From Ascidia mentula (taxonomy: Eukaryota; Chordata; Ascidiacea; Phlebobranchia; Ascidiidae): DNA of 64,000 bases. Both the position numbers and the translations under genes were made by a program. Below the pieces are notes generated by a model. It ran no database searches and was not told the DNA's origin. It was given only the letters and a program-made list of their open reading frames with translations. Shown here one piece after another: positions 46,297-58,757 of this stretch. The stretch covers positions 14,575,001 to 14,639,000 of the forward strand of contig OX387204.1 of assembly GCA_947561715.1 (NCBI GenBank), written 5' to 3'. The first letter of the stretch is position 1. Every line of letters begins with the position of its first letter.

Positions 46297-47320
46297 AAAA
46301 GATAAGTAAAATTGGTGTGTTTTGCTCTACGTCGAAGTAGAACCCAAACTACTATCGACCCTTCACGCCATTTGTGTTTTAAACTGACATTGTAATACAG
46401 CGTCCGAGTTCTTTTCACTTGATTTGCATGTATATTTGAAAGTTATTTGTGCACATTTATGATCTTACTGTGCTGCCAGGCGCAATGCCATTTTCAATAT
46501 ATCTAACTTCAAGCAAATAATGTCGAGTTTATTTGTTTCGTCTGCCATGAAACGAGACTTCCCAGGTGTAACCAAGCAAATTAAGTAAACACCACACAAC
46601 ACCCAAAAGCACAAGAGAGGAAAATGACACGCTGAAACCAATTGTAACACCATGCTGTGTTGCGGCAGCAGCGTAATGCTACCATAGGCAGCCTGCCGCA
46701 GGAACACAAAAAAACTTTGAGGATTGTGGTAACTGACAAACGAAATAAAAGACAAATAAAATACTGTTACGAAATTAATAGAAAAAAAAAACACGTCACC
46801 TGCTGTTGATAACAAAAAACCTTAAAGTGATTTAACATAGCAATGCAATAAATGTCCTTTCTATAGTCAGGCGTTACCAAAAATAAAATAAAGTAAAAAG
46901 TAAAAAGAGGTCGTGTTTGTGCACCAACATTATATGCTTAAAAATAAAAAAACTTTTGAAATAGTAATACAAAACTGATAAAGCGAAACAAAATAACAAA
47001 TGACGCCCGAAAAAGATAAAAGGGGACAAGGCAAGTTCACGACAGTTCAGCTATAATGACAATCATATTCCTACGACGACTACAGTTTGGGCACGAAATA
47101 TCCGAGGCAGTACATTTTAAATCTGAATCAACAACGTTTATCGATATCGACCACACATTTGCGAAATTGAATTTTTTAAATATTTGAGATTGCAAAGATA
47201 GCACCGAAACAAAAAACACTCGATGTTCATCTATGTAACTATAGCAATGAAAATGTGTTGACTTCATGAAATCCATCTAACCAGCAATACTTCTTTCATG
47301 TGACACAAGTGAAACTTTCA
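46297..47320. other. Intergenic DNA, nothing recognised
   Basis: Open frames here lack supporting homology or a clear start. No repeat family was identified apart from A/T tracts. Confidence 0.4.
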
Positions 47321-47470
47321 TTTCAAATATTACTATGACAACTTTGTGTCAACGCTTCTAGTTTTAGAAAACATGTTTTGCTTTATTAAGTATCATCAGT
47401 TCTGTATAAACAAAATAAACAGAAAGGGCATAGTTAAATGCTAAAATGCTAAAACGATAAAACTGGTCGA
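47321..47470. mobile_element. Half copy of the inverted-repeat element at 40850
   Basis: This matches the inverse of the right arm and centre of 40850-41144, including AAGTATCATCAGTTCTG. It stops near AAAACTGGTCGA. Only one arm is present. Confidence 0.65.
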
Positions 47471-47712
47471 GATGTAGATGTAATGAGTGACCTAATTTTA
47501 AGTATATCACCACAGGCATCCATTGCTTATTCAGGTGAAACAACGATAAAAAAATTTGTCCATATAACTAGACTGACCATTTGCAACATAAATTGGAAAT
47601 CGTATTTTATAAAAATGCCATAGTTCACAAACAGATATTTGCAAAAAGGCAGTTTTCCAATATAGATTATCTTCATACTTTATTCTTCTGTAACCAGATC
47701 ATTAGGTACAGC

Positions 47713-48018
47713 TTATCTCTTGTATAACATTATTTCTACTCCCCGCATCTGACTGGTGCTCTCTGTTTTGAGTTCCCATCCAACATCGGTGAGACGTTGA
47801 CAAACCATGCAAATTAACTGGGGTATTTTGCTTCCAAAAGAACTGCTCATTGAACATTTCAGTTTGCAGTTGGCTTGATCCACTTTCCAGTCAAACTTTT
47901 GGCTTGAAAAATCACTGACCGCCCTTTCCAGCGTTCTTGTTGTTTCGGCGTCAAGAGTGGGAATAGCAACTGCTGATAATGAGACGCTTCCGCCAATGGA
48001 TATGCGCAGGTAAACCAT
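47713..48018 (-). CDS. Small protein of unknown function, MVYLRIS family, member 2
   Basis: A 101-residue single-exon protein. The ATG at 48018-48016 is chosen because it aligns with the start of member 1. The shared core includes AETTRTL, KVDQANCKLKCS, ICMVCQRL, GWELKTES and EIMLYK. It is soluble by appearance. Function, partners and location are unknown; the conserved Cys and Trp could reflect a small folded domain. It lies 2.6 kb from member 1 in the same orientation, with related upstream DNA. A relic of a third copy is at 43257. Confidence 0.7.
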   Translation of the reverse strand: MVYLRISIGGSVSLSAVAIPTLDAETTRTLERAVSDFSSQKFDWKVDQANCKLKCSMSSSFGSKIPQLICMVCQRLTDVGWELKTESTSQMRGVEIMLYKR

Positions 48019-50389
48019 GTTACAGTTAAACACTAAACAACAAAACTATTTGTACCCTAATGAAACCACACACCTTTACTTAAAAGCGTAGAATGTTGAG
48101 AGCTTAAGGGTAAAAACAAAATATATAAATGAAGCAGAACAAGATTTTTATGTCCGTCACGCTTGAGAAAACGCAGCCATCACTGAAAAATCTTCGATGT
48201 ACACGGTTCATCATGTTTTAGAAAGCCCCGTAAAATGGACACGAGAACGAGGGTGACCATAACATGCTTGTTTCACAATTTGACGAGCAGTCATTGATAA
48301 AAGGACAGTTTTGTGTTGCGGCTGTAAATTTACTGTTTAGTTCGCCATACTTACAACTTTCTTTCTTACACAACCTCTACATATTCGGTATCTCTAGAAC
48401 ATAAATTGAACCAAAAAGCTTTCATTGTAACTAACTAGACCCGAGATTTACTAACTAATTGTCACGTTCTTACTTCAACAGAAGTAGAAGTTAATCACTT
48501 AGTCCCTAGCGCGCTTGGAACAACAAATCAGAGCGAACACATTAATATGCTGCACAGTGCACACACCGACGGACTGTTTTGAAACCTACTTCGCCTTTTT
48601 CCCTTCGTGCGTTCACGTGTGCGTGACTAATGCGAGTACCATTCAGTGCACGTGACTGAAAAATCTGTAAGTTTACCGCTACAGTTCCACGTTTCCATGT
48701 AAGAGTTAAGTTAAAACGGTATCAAGGTAAAAGTTTTGTTTGAAAACTACGAAGAGCCAAACAATTTTAATACCGGTAACGGTTTTTCTTATTGTTATAT
48801 CTGATATGAAGCACATATACATATGCTGCATAATGTATTTTTATTCGTATATACAGCTTGGTAATCATTTGAAATTATGGCCAAGATAATTTTGAGTACA
48901 AACGAAATCTTAGTAGCTCGTGTGAGCCTATAGATCGCAGCCATGTACCACCAAATGTAATTCAAAAAAGGTTTCGATCTGCCAACGAAAGCAGCTGAGG
49001 GTGACGTCAGAGTATGAAAAAGGTAAATTTCGCCAAACTGCGCCTGCACACTTAGAGACGAAGAAAACTTCTCCTCAACTAGTTTCTTGTACAGCGTAAC
49101 CCGCACAAGTCATCGGATTTATGATCTGCAAAAACTGTGCCGGAGTGATCTCTGACCATAAAACGTAAGTATGCAAAGTAAATTACAGCATGTAGGTACG
49201 TAAGTGTCTATGTGATGACTTTTTTGTATTATTTTGATAATTTAAACTCTTGGAATTCAAGTGAAAAACTTGGAGGATAACGTACGATGCGCAAAATGGT
49301 TCTTTAAAACGTGGATTGGTTTTATATAGAGCGAATGCTAATGTATATATTTTTGTTGAATGTTTTAAAACGAGTTTAAAGTGATGGTTTATGGTGTTGG
49401 ATGTAAAATGATTCCAATATTAATAATTTGGATTTGACAGTGAATTTGTGTAAAATTTGTAGGTTAGTTAAAGTTAACAGTATGAGCTGATTTATCGACC
49501 AATGGTTGCTGACCTTAGTCCTAGTCTATAGGTTATGTTCTCCAATGCGCGAGGATAGGTTGCACGTGGTCCCATCACTATATCTAGCCACACAGGAGAA
49601 AGTTAATTGGTAAACCACATTGCAACGATGGAGAAATTCTTGCTTGTGTTTAAAGCTGAAAAGTTTATCAAGGGTGTATTTATTAATGGGACATGTGTAG
49701 CTTGATGGTCGTGATACTGCGCCAATTAAATGAAGTATAAAGATTTAATTACGCCTGATGTGATTGCTTACAGAGCCAAAGAAGGGTAGTCGAAACACAT
49801 ACATTGAACAAATCTTTCAAAACACACAAATTAAGTGTTTTTTTCTACGGTTTCTACAAACATCGACTATACTTTTGCAATAAACCATGAAAACTACTTT
49901 AATTATTGTGCAGCATAAAAACACTCCTTACAGCATAAAAACACTCCTCTTTACGCTTTCTGTTGTTTTCTTCGATCTTGTTTTGTTTCATATTTTGTAA
50001 TCATGGAGTTTATCATTATTTTATACGCACACAGCGCACCACACTATTCCATAGATTTGTCGATTTTCTGCTCTCACGTTTATTAATTTTCGCTTTTTGT
50101 TTGGTTAATTGGCTTGTGACAAAAGACGACTAAAACGTGAAGAGAATTACCGGTAGTGTTGTTGTGGCTGTCTTGCTGTATTGCGATTTTTGGTGTGTTG
50201 GATGCAAGGCGGACCGGAGTAAAGACTACCGTACATTTCAGTTTTTTTTTGTATTTTAGCGTTTTCAATACAGTAGCTATTTAATGACACCAGACTCAGG
50301 TATTTTGGTTTTAGTGTATGGTAAGCCGCTATTGCGGGGTTGCAGGAAGCAAAACTAATCGACTGAAACTTTTGTGTTGCAGCATTTTG
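48019..50389. other. Intergenic DNA, nothing firmly recognised
   Basis: 48150-48640 resembles the upstream region of the other small gene. An open frame at 48795-49106 (minus) has no ATG at its head and no similarity I can name. A short direct repeat (ACAGCATAAAAACACTCCT) lies near 49910-49950. A candidate poly(A) signal for the sulfotransferase on the minus strand (TTTATT on the plus strand) is near 50080. Confidence 0.4.
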
Positions 50390-53300
50390 TCAGCTATAAC
50401 CCAATATTTCAAAGTCAGTTTTGTAAAAGTTTCTTAAGCGTCCCTGGGTTGCCATATCAACCGCGTCTAGTTGTTTCAATGCTCTGTTTTTGTCAATCAT
50501 AGCCTTTTTTTGCTGCATACGAATCTGACTTTTCGCTGGTTCGTTTCTCTGCAAATATTCCAGAACTCGATTCGATTCATCAAGTAAGTTGTTAAATTGG
50601 ATGACGTAGTCGTAGTTAACGGCACAAGGATTGCAGAGCGACACTTGGGGGCGCCAGTGCACGTCAAATTTTCCGGGGAGTTTGCTGTTACTTGTGAGGA
50701 ACCTGTTAATAAGAATAAAAATTAACGATACTGATATCAAAGATTAATGATGTCACCACCTTAATTAAGCGAACCTTACTATTTGTGACGTCAGTCAGGT
50801 CAGCTACACCGTTTTATTGAACTGATTATGAAATGAGTTGTTGCTGAAACGTCTCAAATACATCAAACATGTCTATGTTTTCTCTGCAATATGAGCCAGT
50901 CTTTTTGTTCTCAGAGTAGGAGAGATATGTTTTTTTGCAATTTAGTCTACACCTCGAAACGAACCTCGAAAATTGATGAAAGGAAATATTTCCGTTCTTC
51001 GTAGTTTCGATGTAATTCAAAACTTCTTCTTTCATATCTGTTGACAGATTTTGAAACCGCCAGTTGTTTTGGAGATCATGGATGTCCACTGATCTGCAGG
51101 TTGGTAAGTTTTATCGTAAAACTTCACTAAAATTTTGATTTTGTAGCAAAACAGAGTTTGATATTTGAACGTTAATATTTACTTTATGTTGTATTACGTA
51201 ATTGTTGCATTGCGTATTATTTATTTTTTTATTTATTTTAAGTCAAGTATTTACTTTACAACCAGTGTTATAGTTAACAAACTCAAATCGAATAAATTTC
51301 TATGATTGGCCCGCTAGTTGCTGCACTGACAGTCACCTGCTGCACTGATGGGACCTTTATAGGTCTAAACAAGATGTGCACTCGTTTACACCACTCATGT
51401 TCTATGCTTCATTCAACAACTTCATATTATCAATTAAGCATCATAACCGCACCTATAGAAATTTGCATGTCTACGTATTGTAATTTAGCTTGTATACTCA
51501 CTGTTTTTGGTCAGAGATCACTCCGTGCGTGTAATATCTCGCTTGCTCCCGAGCAACATGGATGCCAATCCTTTGCTTGTACTTGCGATCAACATTTCGG
51601 CCAGAGAACTTGTTGCTGTGGGCGGATACCAGACGTTCTATGGGATGACGGGTCACCATGAACGTGACGTACGTTTCCAAACGCTTCATCGCTTCAGACC
51701 AAGTTATGCTGCGTTTCATATGCAAAACTTTGTGTTTTAAAAAAAATTTAAAGAAACGTTAGAGAAGAATGTATATACATACAACAGTTCATGCAATTAT
51801 CGTTTTTAATTCAAACATAACAGGTTCTGAACTCACACACAAAACCTGGGCTCCGCACAGCATATTGGACTGCTGTCTCGTTACACATCTCCAGCCTAAT
51901 ATTGCTATTTGCTAATATTTTAACCCTACTTGTCAGTTGTTGTTTTTAAACCACCCCCAGAATTCGCACCCTGGTGATCTACGGTATAAAGCACAACCAG
52001 ATTTCTACTTGATATTTAAGCGATGTTGCCAAATATAATTTTTATTTCTTGTTTGTTTACTGCACCGGGATTCGAACCCAGGTTTTTCTGGCATTCTTTG
52101 TTCTGTATATTAGCTGACCCTCTTAACCCCGACCTTACTTCGCTAGCGTCATCATTCGGCCTCTGTGAAGTATTAATTCCTCCATGTTTACATCGGCAAG
52201 CTCCTCTTTCGTTTCCACATTACCGAGCAAGAACCAAATGAGTCGTTTCCAAGTCGTCGACGCGGCCTGAAGGCAACTTTGAAAGTAAATATTTCATATA
52301 ATACCAAAATCACGGAAACATTTGTTTGCAGGTAAAACTCAGTTGGTTTGCAATTAAGGACAAATATATTTAGCAATAAAAAGCGTCGTGGGTGTCTATA
52401 TAATTATGCATACGATGGAAATCATCAAGGCTATAGCTGCAATATATGGCAACAGAATGAGAAAAGATTTCCGTAATCGATTTATAATGTATTTGTGATA
52501 TATAAACAGCTACAGACAGCAGTACACATTGTTTCGACCTATAGGGTCTCATCAGTGCAGCTAGCGATTGTCGCACTGGATTATGGCACTTTTGCATGCA
52601 TATGACTTGGGTGATACCTGAACTGATAGCACTATCGTATACCAAGCAGTCGTTTGGACATACTGCGCTCCACGGTGGTTTGTCTCTGTTATTTGGTACC
52701 CAGTTAGGTAAACGGATCGAAGTTAACCGAAAGGTACCACAAAGTGGAAATGTCTATGCCTGCCAGTTTAAAAGCTAATCCAGTGCCACCAGCTGCTGTG
52801 ATGAGACCTTCTGTATAAGTCGAAACGGTGTGAACCATGCACTGTCTGCGGATTTCACGGCTCCTTTGCATATATAAAATATATATATAAAACTCAGGCC
52901 GGGAGGAAATCAATATGCTCTATAAACCAGATTTTTACAAGCATGTGAATTTTCAAAGTTTAATATATAGTAAACCTTCGGGACGATGCACATCACAAAT
53001 TTGTGTCGATCATCGAATACCATTCTCGACAGATCAATCTCGTCACTGTTTAACGGATGTTTCCGGCATCGTTGGACCATCTCGCGTTTCCGGCTCAGGT
53101 AAGGTTCGGTTGCAGAGAGTTCATGCAAAGGTTTCGATTCTAAAAACATTTTGTAAATGCAGAATGTCGCACTTGTAAATGCAGAATGTACCAAAATTTT
53201 AAAAAAATACTTTTAACATCAAAGATATTAAGTGTTGACGTTAATATTTCGAACAAGTTTCCTGCAAAGAACTAACGCAATAGACTCCTGTCAAACAATC

Positions 53301-53539
53301 CAAAAACGGAATGCAAGCCATTGATATTAGCCAGACTATAAATGTCATAGTCTCTTACTTAGCCTGTGGCGTTCTATGTAACTCAAGTGTTTTTTCGGCA
53401 AGCAACGGGGGCATCTTTTCAAACCAGGTTTCAAATTTCGTTCCTCAGCAAAGGGACGATGATGATGCCAGTTAAATAAGTATGTCAATAAGCCACAAAA
53501 GCCAATGAGCATTGCTAGACGTTTTGTCCGACTTACCAT
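50390..53539 (-). CDS. Carbohydrate sulfotransferase (Sulfotransferase_2 family), six exons
   Basis: Exons on the minus strand are 53539-53359, 53139-52976, 52266-52139, 51708-51502, 51093-50965 and 50702-50390. All have GT..AG borders and together encode 373 residues. Residues 8-24 (RLAMLIGFCGLLTYLFNW) are a signal anchor, so it is a type II Golgi membrane enzyme. The 5'-phosphosulfate site of PAPS binding is CIVPK+AASTTWK (about 111-122). The 3'-phosphate site is RHPIERLVSA (178-187). The C-terminal family motif is DVHWRPQVSLCNPC (283-296). Such enzymes transfer sulfate from PAPS to galactosamine or glucuronate-type sugars (chondroitin/dermatan, HNK-1 relatives). The exact acceptor cannot be told. 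The last four exons have the same length as in the gene at 60331. The start codon overlaps a GTAAGT; an in-frame Met follows at residue 10. Confidence 0.9.
52055..52110 (-). mobile_element. tRNA-like SINE fragment in intron 3
   Basis: On the minus strand it reads CCTGGGTTCGAATCCCGGTG, a good RNA polymerase III B box, followed by CAGTAAACAAA. No A box or full tRNA fold is seen. It lies in intron 3 of the sulfotransferase (51709-52138). Confidence 0.5.
52500..52850. mobile_element. Small element with a hammerhead at each end, inverted
   Basis: Within intron 2 of the sulfotransferase. The left end (52506-52565) read on the minus strand and the right end (about 52786-52850) on the plus strand are related over about 60 bases (AGCTGC..TGATGAGACC..GTCGAAAC). 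The interior contains GGTACCACAAAGTGGAA, matching the repeat at 63700-63945 (GTCACCACAAAGTGGAA), so both belong to one family. There is no open reading frame. The inverted arrangement recalls the terminal repeats of Penelope-like elements, which are known to carry hammerheads, but no reverse transcriptase is present to prove the link. Confidence 0.65.
52506..52565 (-). ncRNA. Type I hammerhead ribozyme (complete by inspection)
   Basis: Read on the minus strand: stem I 5' strand TAGCTGCA (52563-52556), core CUGAUGA (52555-52549), stem II GACC/GGUC with loop CUAUA, GAA, stem III ACA/UGU, then C (complement of 52515) as cleavage residue and stem I 3' strand UGUAGCUG (52514-52507). Stem I gives eight consecutive pairs including two G-U wobbles. 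All invariant core positions are present. Stem III is short with an 11-nt loop, as in many mobile-element hammerheads. Activity is predicted, not shown. Confidence 0.75.
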
Positions 53540-56118
53540 CGGAATGTTTATTGCAAAACAACTGGGTAAGACTTTAATTCAGCAATGATGTCATCTAGTT
53601 GCCATAACTTTTCTAAGAGACCTTTGGGTCTACTAGTGTATTATATATAAAAAAAATTACGTTTACCTGCAATTAACATTTTATTTGCAATTATATACTC
53701 GAAATGTGGTATTATCGTTTTGCGTGACATGAAAAAGCGAAAAAAAACATCTGCCCGCTTTGACTATCTATTTTATCACACTTGAAAAATACAACACGTT
53801 TTATTACCACCCTGCCATTCATCATCGATAACGTTACTCCTTGCGGACACAGCGTAAGCCGCAGGCAACACGCTAGGTTAACGCAATTCAAAGATTAAAC
53901 ATGTCAAATTACAGCTGACCATATCAGCATACATAAGGCTTGCTGAGAATTACTGCATTACTTCAAGCTTGATACTCAATAGTCAGCACTTTTAGTGCGC
54001 ACTGAAGCAAACGCTTCCTTGAATGTTCATGTAAAGCGTAACATTATTACCTGCAACCTTCTGAAATCACAAAACATTGGCTGATCTTCCAGCTGTACAG
54101 ATAGAATATTTACTGTTACCACGTATTGTCTCGTGTAAGTGGCCCGAGGCAAAACATTTTAGCCTCCTCGTAAGTTAATAAAACGGCGCCTACATTTATT
54201 TGTGGCGTAAATAATTCTGACAGTTCTATGTTAAAAATATAAAACACTAGGACATGTTTGTGTGGAACAAGTCTTGGCTGCTGAAGGCTTCTTGCTGCAA
54301 ATAATGCTGATGGACTTAATATTCAAGTTTATAATAGCTTTACCGTTTATTTGTTCTTAAATCCAATGCTCGTATAACACATACTGCGACTAAATTACAT
54401 CTACAGGAGCAAATTAACTACAAAATATTTTCACACACTGTTCGCATTCGGGCCAGGCGCAAGGCCAACAAAACGTTCACAAAATTATCGAGTAAATAAT
54501 GCCCCAGGCACATTGCGTTATGACAGGGATCTCTCAACGTCTACTGACAATCAGAAAATAATCGCTGACTAAATGTGTTATCGCTGCAACAGCCGAAGGT
54601 TTTCATTGCAGATTTATCCATCTGCATACAGATTGGGACCTGTATGGCCCGATAACGTTTGTTCCGGTAAAAATATTTACAACATAAACCACAGAGCGTT
54701 CACAAAATCAATGAGTTAAGAACACTACCACCAAACAAATGTTTGGTTAGTCGAGAAAATACTAACGTCCTTATAAAAAGCATAAAAAGCTGTGAAAAGC
54801 ATTTCGACAAAAACACATAAGTCCAAATTCAAACCAATCTTTTCCGAATTCACAGCCCTATATGCGGATTGACATCTCTTACAATCCAAGGCAGTGTTTC
54901 CCAACCAGTGGTACGCGACAGCATTCCGGGTGGTACGCGAGCACCTTTCCGTAATTTGCGGATATAGTACAAATTTACAAAATCGTAGGTGATCTCAAAA
55001 TGTTTGTTACTTCATCCCCTAGGTCACTTTGTAACACTCAACTAGGTGGTACGCATCGAATAACGTTTGTTTTTCACAGTCCTTATATATTTCTATATAG
55101 ACATAACTTTTCCTTGACCAGTTGCAAATTTGAAGCGTGTTGCAAAAAGAGCATATGGGATATTACGAAACGGATTAATAGACTTGTATGTTTTGATCGA
55201 GTCCGTGTTAAGGTTAAAATGTTGCAGAAATCATATTCATGTGTCACATAGGCTCTGGCTGCAAAAATTGTTTAATGAGCACCAAAGGTGCCTTGAGTTA
55301 CTGTAGTTTTTGTATAATATGCCTTTGCTTTCTTCCAAGAACCGGCATTTGTCACTGTTGCCGGATCAATACGGTTAAATTGGCACAAACCCTAGCTGTC
55401 ACTTGTCAAAGACTGGTATAACGGTAAGAAAATCTTTGTCTAAAAAAGGTCAAAAACTACTGTTCACAATATCACATACGAATATGTTATACTGGCATTA
55501 TCACCATAGCTTGTCACGAGTTTTTACTTCGGTTTCATCGCATGTTGGGTTAGGGTCAGAACGGATTCCATTATTTCCTTTTCTCACACACCTTTCGCCA
55601 GGTTCCGTTTGTGGAGGTTTAGATCGACTTTGTGCAGCGTGCTCTGTAGCACCAGACCTTTATTCTAAGGGCGGGATTTCAATGGCGTTTTTCAACGGGT
55701 CTTGGGATACATATAAATCGGCTGGCGAAGGTCAAAGGGTTTCACTGGGAAATGATCCCAAAGGTTTGTGACGGATATGTATGGAACAGGAGAGCATGTT
55801 AAGACAGTATCTTAGACAGTATTGTTATATTTCCAGCCACCTACTAACATTAAAAAGACCTATATGCCATCTCATCTAATTTATACCACGACAATTCCAC
55901 GCTAAGATACATAATGTTGATAAACGAGGAATACCACACTATCGTAAGATTATGCTAAACGGCAACCGACGCACCTGTTCGTGATCGGGTTCCTTTTATG
56001 TTGAAAGCCTTGATATAAGTAGAGATTATACCATGGTCACGATAGTTATCGAGAACCTGACGCACAAGAACAAACTGAAATAGTAACGACAAGTATGTGG
56101 TTGTAACAGCGAACTTGG
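53540..56118. other. Intergenic DNA with a hAT relic, no gene recognised
   Basis: Apart from the hAT-like terminus at 54893-54966, nothing is firmly identified. An open frame at 55403-55771 has no family signature. Confidence 0.4.
54893..54966. mobile_element. hAT-type terminus (relic)
   Basis: CAGTGTTTCCCAACCAGTGG followed by GGTACGCG repeats is the inverse of the nested sequence at about 41330-41410. The opposite end is not recognised. Confidence 0.5.
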
Positions 56119-56122
56119 GTCT

Positions 56123-58211
56123 TGTAGCAACACGCATGTTTCCCTACTTAATTCTTTACACATTTGGAACACATACGGACCGAAGACTGCAGACGGTGTT
56201 AAGCTTTCCTGCCGGAGCACCCACAGGCTTTCTGGCATCCTGCTGGACAACACATTTTTTCTGACACTTTGTTACAAAACGCCCATTTCGTATCCTTCAA
56301 CAACCTGGTCTAGTCTTGTCTACTGTCTTAGTCGCTTGACCTCTCTCGGCCCTGTTGTTATTCTTGCCATCGCGCTGTAAACGTTCGCACGTTCTTTTAA
56401 TAGTTAAATTCGCTGCAATTCAGTCACGTGTTTAACGCTTGAAACAAATTAAACTTAAGCCACTTGGTAATTGCAATCGTGTCTTTCAATTAGTAAACAA
56501 GTCTGCTACGGAGTCGAACTTAGTATCCTATACAGCAAGAACACGCAAGCAGACTTTAGCTTCAGCAAAGCAGCGACTGGGGAATCCTATTGGTACGCTG
56601 CACTGGTGAACTTGCCCGACGTGATCACAATTGCTCTTACCAGGTTGGTTTGTTCCGTTTATTTTTGGTAATATTCTATTGCATTGTACTTTGTAATTCT
56701 CACGAAATTTTACTTGTTTAGGTGTGAATTTCGTGGCGAATGGTAGATGATGGTTCTCCATTACCATGACGGACGCGAGAAAAGATGTGGACGCAATGAC
56801 TAAGCATCAATTATAACCCGGTATTGTAATTTTAACATGTAAGTTTTAACGCAATATTAATAAGTCACTACGTTTAAAGCCAAACTGCTCTTAAAGCATG
56901 TTTTGTCTGTGAAACTATACTATGCTAAGTATACTATATGCAAGTAAAACGCCTATCCTATATGGTTATGTCAGTATGTATGTATGTGTGTGTTATATTC
57001 TTTTTGTTTCAATAAAGGGGTTCTTTAGTTGAAGTAACTCATGTAACTAAATCGTTAGTTTTATTTTTGGCATATGTGTTTGACGTTACTTAATGGTGAA
57101 TTGTGGACCCTAGCCTAAACATTTTGTCTGCTTAGAAAGTCCTCCATATGCACAGCAGAGGCGCGGAGCAGTTAAGGGAACTGACGTCTTTCGTGTAGCA
57201 AGGTCACACAGATACAATTTCCAGTCATTAAGTCGGAATACCTTAGACCTTCCCTGGTCTTGACGACATGACTTCTATGCCAATGGCATTTAGTCAAGCA
57301 CGACTGACGTCCCTTTAGGAGAAATCCTTGCACTATTTTAGCTAGGGTTGTTATGGCTGGTTGAAGCATGAAACTGCTGATTAACCTAACTCACGTATGA
57401 TTTTAAGTTTTGGCCCATATTTTTTTGTGAAATGAATTTATCTTAAACTAAATTACCACTTTTAACGTTTTATGGTCTTTGTTGCTGTCTAATCCCAAAA
57501 CATATTTTTTACTACTACAAACCTTTTTATTTGTCATGCAGCACGCAATTTCCATAAAAGCTTGATATTTTAAATTGTTTGAGCATTTTACTGCCGGTTT
57601 TCTTTTGTACACAGAAAAAAAGAATCACCGTGACAGCAAAACCAAGACGATAATGCGGCCGATAAACACCACAAGTCACCGAATTCAATGCAACCCAATT
57701 CGCAACAGCCAAAGTTCAATACGATATTGGATTTCGGATAGAAACTATCAATCTTCACAAGGAAGGGACGTGTGTAGCAACACGCATGTTTCCCTACTTA
57801 ATTCTTTACACATTTGGAACACATACGGACCGAAGACTGCAGACGGTGTTAAGCTTTCCTGCCGGAGCTCCCACAGGCTTTCTGGCATCCTGCTGGACAA
57901 CACATTTTTTCTGACACTTTGTTACAAAACGCCCATTTCGTAATCCTTCGACAAGCTAGTCTAGTCTTGTCTACTGTCTTAGTCGCTCGACCTCTCTCGG
58001 CCCTGTTGTTATTCTTGCCATCGCGCTGTAAACGTTCGCACGTTCTTTTAATAGTTAAATTCGCTGCAATTCGTGCCTTTCAATCGTGCCTTTCAATTAA
58101 TAAACCAGTCTGCCACGGAGTTTCAAATCAAGTATAGTCTTCAGCAAGAACACGCAAGCAGACTTTAGCTTTAGCAAAGCAGCGACTGGAGAATCTCATT
58201 GGTACGCTGCA
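56123..58211 (+). mobile_element. LTR retrotransposon fossil with short non-coding interior
   Basis: Two direct repeats start TGTAGCAACACGCATG and end GGTACGCTGCA: 5' LTR 56123-56602 (480 bp) and 3' LTR 57773-58211 (439 bp). A 4-bp duplication GTCT flanks the whole (56119-56122 and 58212-58215). Directly after the 5' LTR comes CTGGTGAACTTGCCCGACG, a likely primer-binding site of the kind seen in BEL/Pao or Gypsy elements. A purine run (AAGGAAGGGA) precedes the 3' LTR. The interior is only about 1.2 kb and shows no gag or pol, so the copy is defective. LTR divergence in length and sequence suggests it is not recent. Confidence 0.75.
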
Positions 58212-58757
58212 GTCTCATTCATCAAGATAGTCGGTATATGCTGAGTAATGAAACAGGTATAGACAAGATTGGTTGTGCGCTTGTTACTTTGTTTTTCCGA
58301 AGTCTCGTAAAGTAAACAAATAAATGTGGTGGCAAACGTCCTTTCAAAATTGACGGCAGATCAAAAAAAAAACACAGATTGATGATGTCATCAGTTGACA
58401 AACACGAAGAGCATTGAGTGTAAACGATTAAGTTTGCAACACCTGTAGACACTAGAACATCAGCCCAACAGCACTATTTGCAGCATGAACTCTTTAGCAG
58501 CTTTCGAGACTTGTCCCAAACAAATATGTCCTCGTACATCATACGTTTTTTTTTACATACGGGAAGGCTAAGCTATTTCGCCCCGGGCCACTAGCGCCTG
58601 ACACTTCATGTTAATTGTACAAATATCTGGTTACATAGCTGTGAGGTTATAGTTAACGTAATATGATTTTTGAAGATTGCGGGTGTTAACGTTATATTCG
58701 CTTCACATGAAAACTAAACTGAATTAGCCTGCTTTTGCACTCTTTGAAAAAAATAAC

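Noticed and set aside
46465-46815. Hydrophobic 116-codon frame on the minus strand
   Set aside because: It begins at TTG, has no family signature or paralogue, and has low-complexity T-rich coding.
48795-49106. 103-codon open frame on the minus strand
   Set aside because: It begins at GTG with no ATG near, and has no similarity that I recognise.
55403-55771. 122-codon open frame on the plus strand
   Set aside because: No recognisable domain, no splice context and no paralogue in the window.
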